Below, piece by piece: positions 63,604 to 64,000 of a stretch of 64,000 nucleotides of DNA (the first letter of the stretch is position 1; each line of letters begins with the position of its first letter). The stretch lies in contig CM071599.1 of the NCBI GenBank assembly GCA_036435485.1, positions 6,288,803 to 6,352,802 of the forward strand, written 5' to 3'. The notes beneath the pieces are model-generated. The model was not told where the DNA came from. It saw only the letters and a list, made by a program, of their open reading frames with translations, and did not search any database. This stretch comes from Saposhnikovia divaricata (taxonomy: Eukaryota > Streptophyta > Magnoliopsida > Apiales > Apiaceae). Made by a program: the position numbers and the translations under genes.

Positions 63604-64000
63604 ATTTAAGAATGAACTGGTCTTCCACCTCTCCGTATCTCGGTGGGGCGATCAACTAACCAACCAAGAATACCGGCCTCCGATGACACCGCACTTCGCC
63701 CGATCACGGCTACAATACGATATCAACTATAATATATATATGTATGAATGCTAGCATCATAATGGTTATCAATTCAACCAAGGCAACGAATGCCTAAATA
63801 TTCTCGGGTCCGTAAAACGGTACACGAGTCTCTCTTTCTCTATAATGGGCCTCTTGCCCAAAATTGACCAGTAGAATACAGAATTCCCGAATATTTGGGG
63901 TACAGATAACTTGAGATAACTCTTTTCAGAAAATATTTACAAATCTGGCGGACTGCCAGTATGACTCGATTTTACCACCAATCCGAACAATAGACTAATG

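Larger units (their letters stand above)
52988..64000 (-). mobile_element. Ty3/gypsy Tekay-type chromovirus LTR retrotransposon, 5' LTR truncated by window end
   Basis: The element has two direct LTRs (52988-56551 and 63036 onward), a primer binding site, a polypurine tract and an intact gag-pol, all read on the minus strand. RT, the D-X35-E integrase and the C-terminal chromodomain place it among chromoviruses. The RT block RYGHYEFLVMSFGLTNAP and the LTR longer than 3 kb fit the Tekay/Del clade rather than CRM, Reina or Galadriel. It inserted into the satellite; the bases just left are CATAT, the expected 5-bp target-site duplication, but the other flank is outside the window. The internal region is 6484 bp, and the predicted total is about 13.6 kb, ending near 66599. 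An additional ORF precedes gag. Confidence 0.95.
63036..64000 (-). repeat. 5' LTR (partial, 965 bp visible)
   Basis: Matches 52988-53952 with no indel and four substitutions. In element sense this is the 3' part of the 5' LTR (R-U5 and promoter-proximal U3), followed at 63035 by the leader and primer binding site. The remainder, about 2.6 kb, lies beyond the window. Confidence 0.95.

Overview
The window is plant nuclear repeat DNA, most likely from a eudicot. It has two parts: a satellite array (1-52987) and a recently inserted Ty3/gypsy retrotransposon of the Tekay (Del) chromovirus type (52988 to beyond 64000). The plant assignment rests on the retroelement clade, the initiator-tRNA-Met primer site and plant-type cis elements. 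The species cannot be told from the sequence. No ordinary single-copy host gene is visible.

Positions 1-52987 are an uninterrupted head-to-tail array of about 313 copies of a roughly 169-bp monomer, all in one orientation. The monomers are not equivalent. Several diagnostic subtypes recur in fixed order, giving nested higher-order repeats (HORs). About 2198 bp (13 monomers) repeats at 1-4396 and again, interrupted, at 4397-10136. Units of 845 bp (5-mer) and 2706 bp (16-mer) occur at about 10.1-20.5 kb. Units of 677 bp (4-mer), grouped into about 2031 bp and longer cycles, occur at about 20.5-29 kb. A mosaic lies at 29-36.6 kb. A duplicate of the 5.8-8.6 kb segment and a 1520-bp repeat lie at 36.6-42 kb. 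Units of 2706, 1692 and 2367 bp occur at 42-53 kb. This architecture is typical of centromeric or other large heterochromatic satellites evolving by unequal exchange; centromere identity is inference only.

The retrotransposon lies on the minus strand. Its 3' LTR is 52988-56551 (3564 bp), and its 5' LTR begins at 63036 and runs off the window. Between them, in element order, are the tRNA-iMet primer binding site, a short leader, an extra 319-codon ORF, a spacer of about 630 bp, one intact 1541-codon gag-pol ORF (capsid, zinc knuckles, protease, reverse transcriptase, RNase H, integrase, chromodomain) and a polypurine tract. The visible LTR portions differ at 4 of 965 aligned positions, so the insertion is young and probably still coding-competent. 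If the second LTR is full length the element is about 13.6 kb.

The most interesting items are the extra ORF upstream of gag, which carries three evenly spaced SUMO-interaction-like motifs made by a 30-bp tandem triplication; the in-phase interruption of a 13-monomer HOR by 21 foreign monomers; the long-range duplication inside the array; and a TCP/bZIP-type site cluster in the unusually long LTR.
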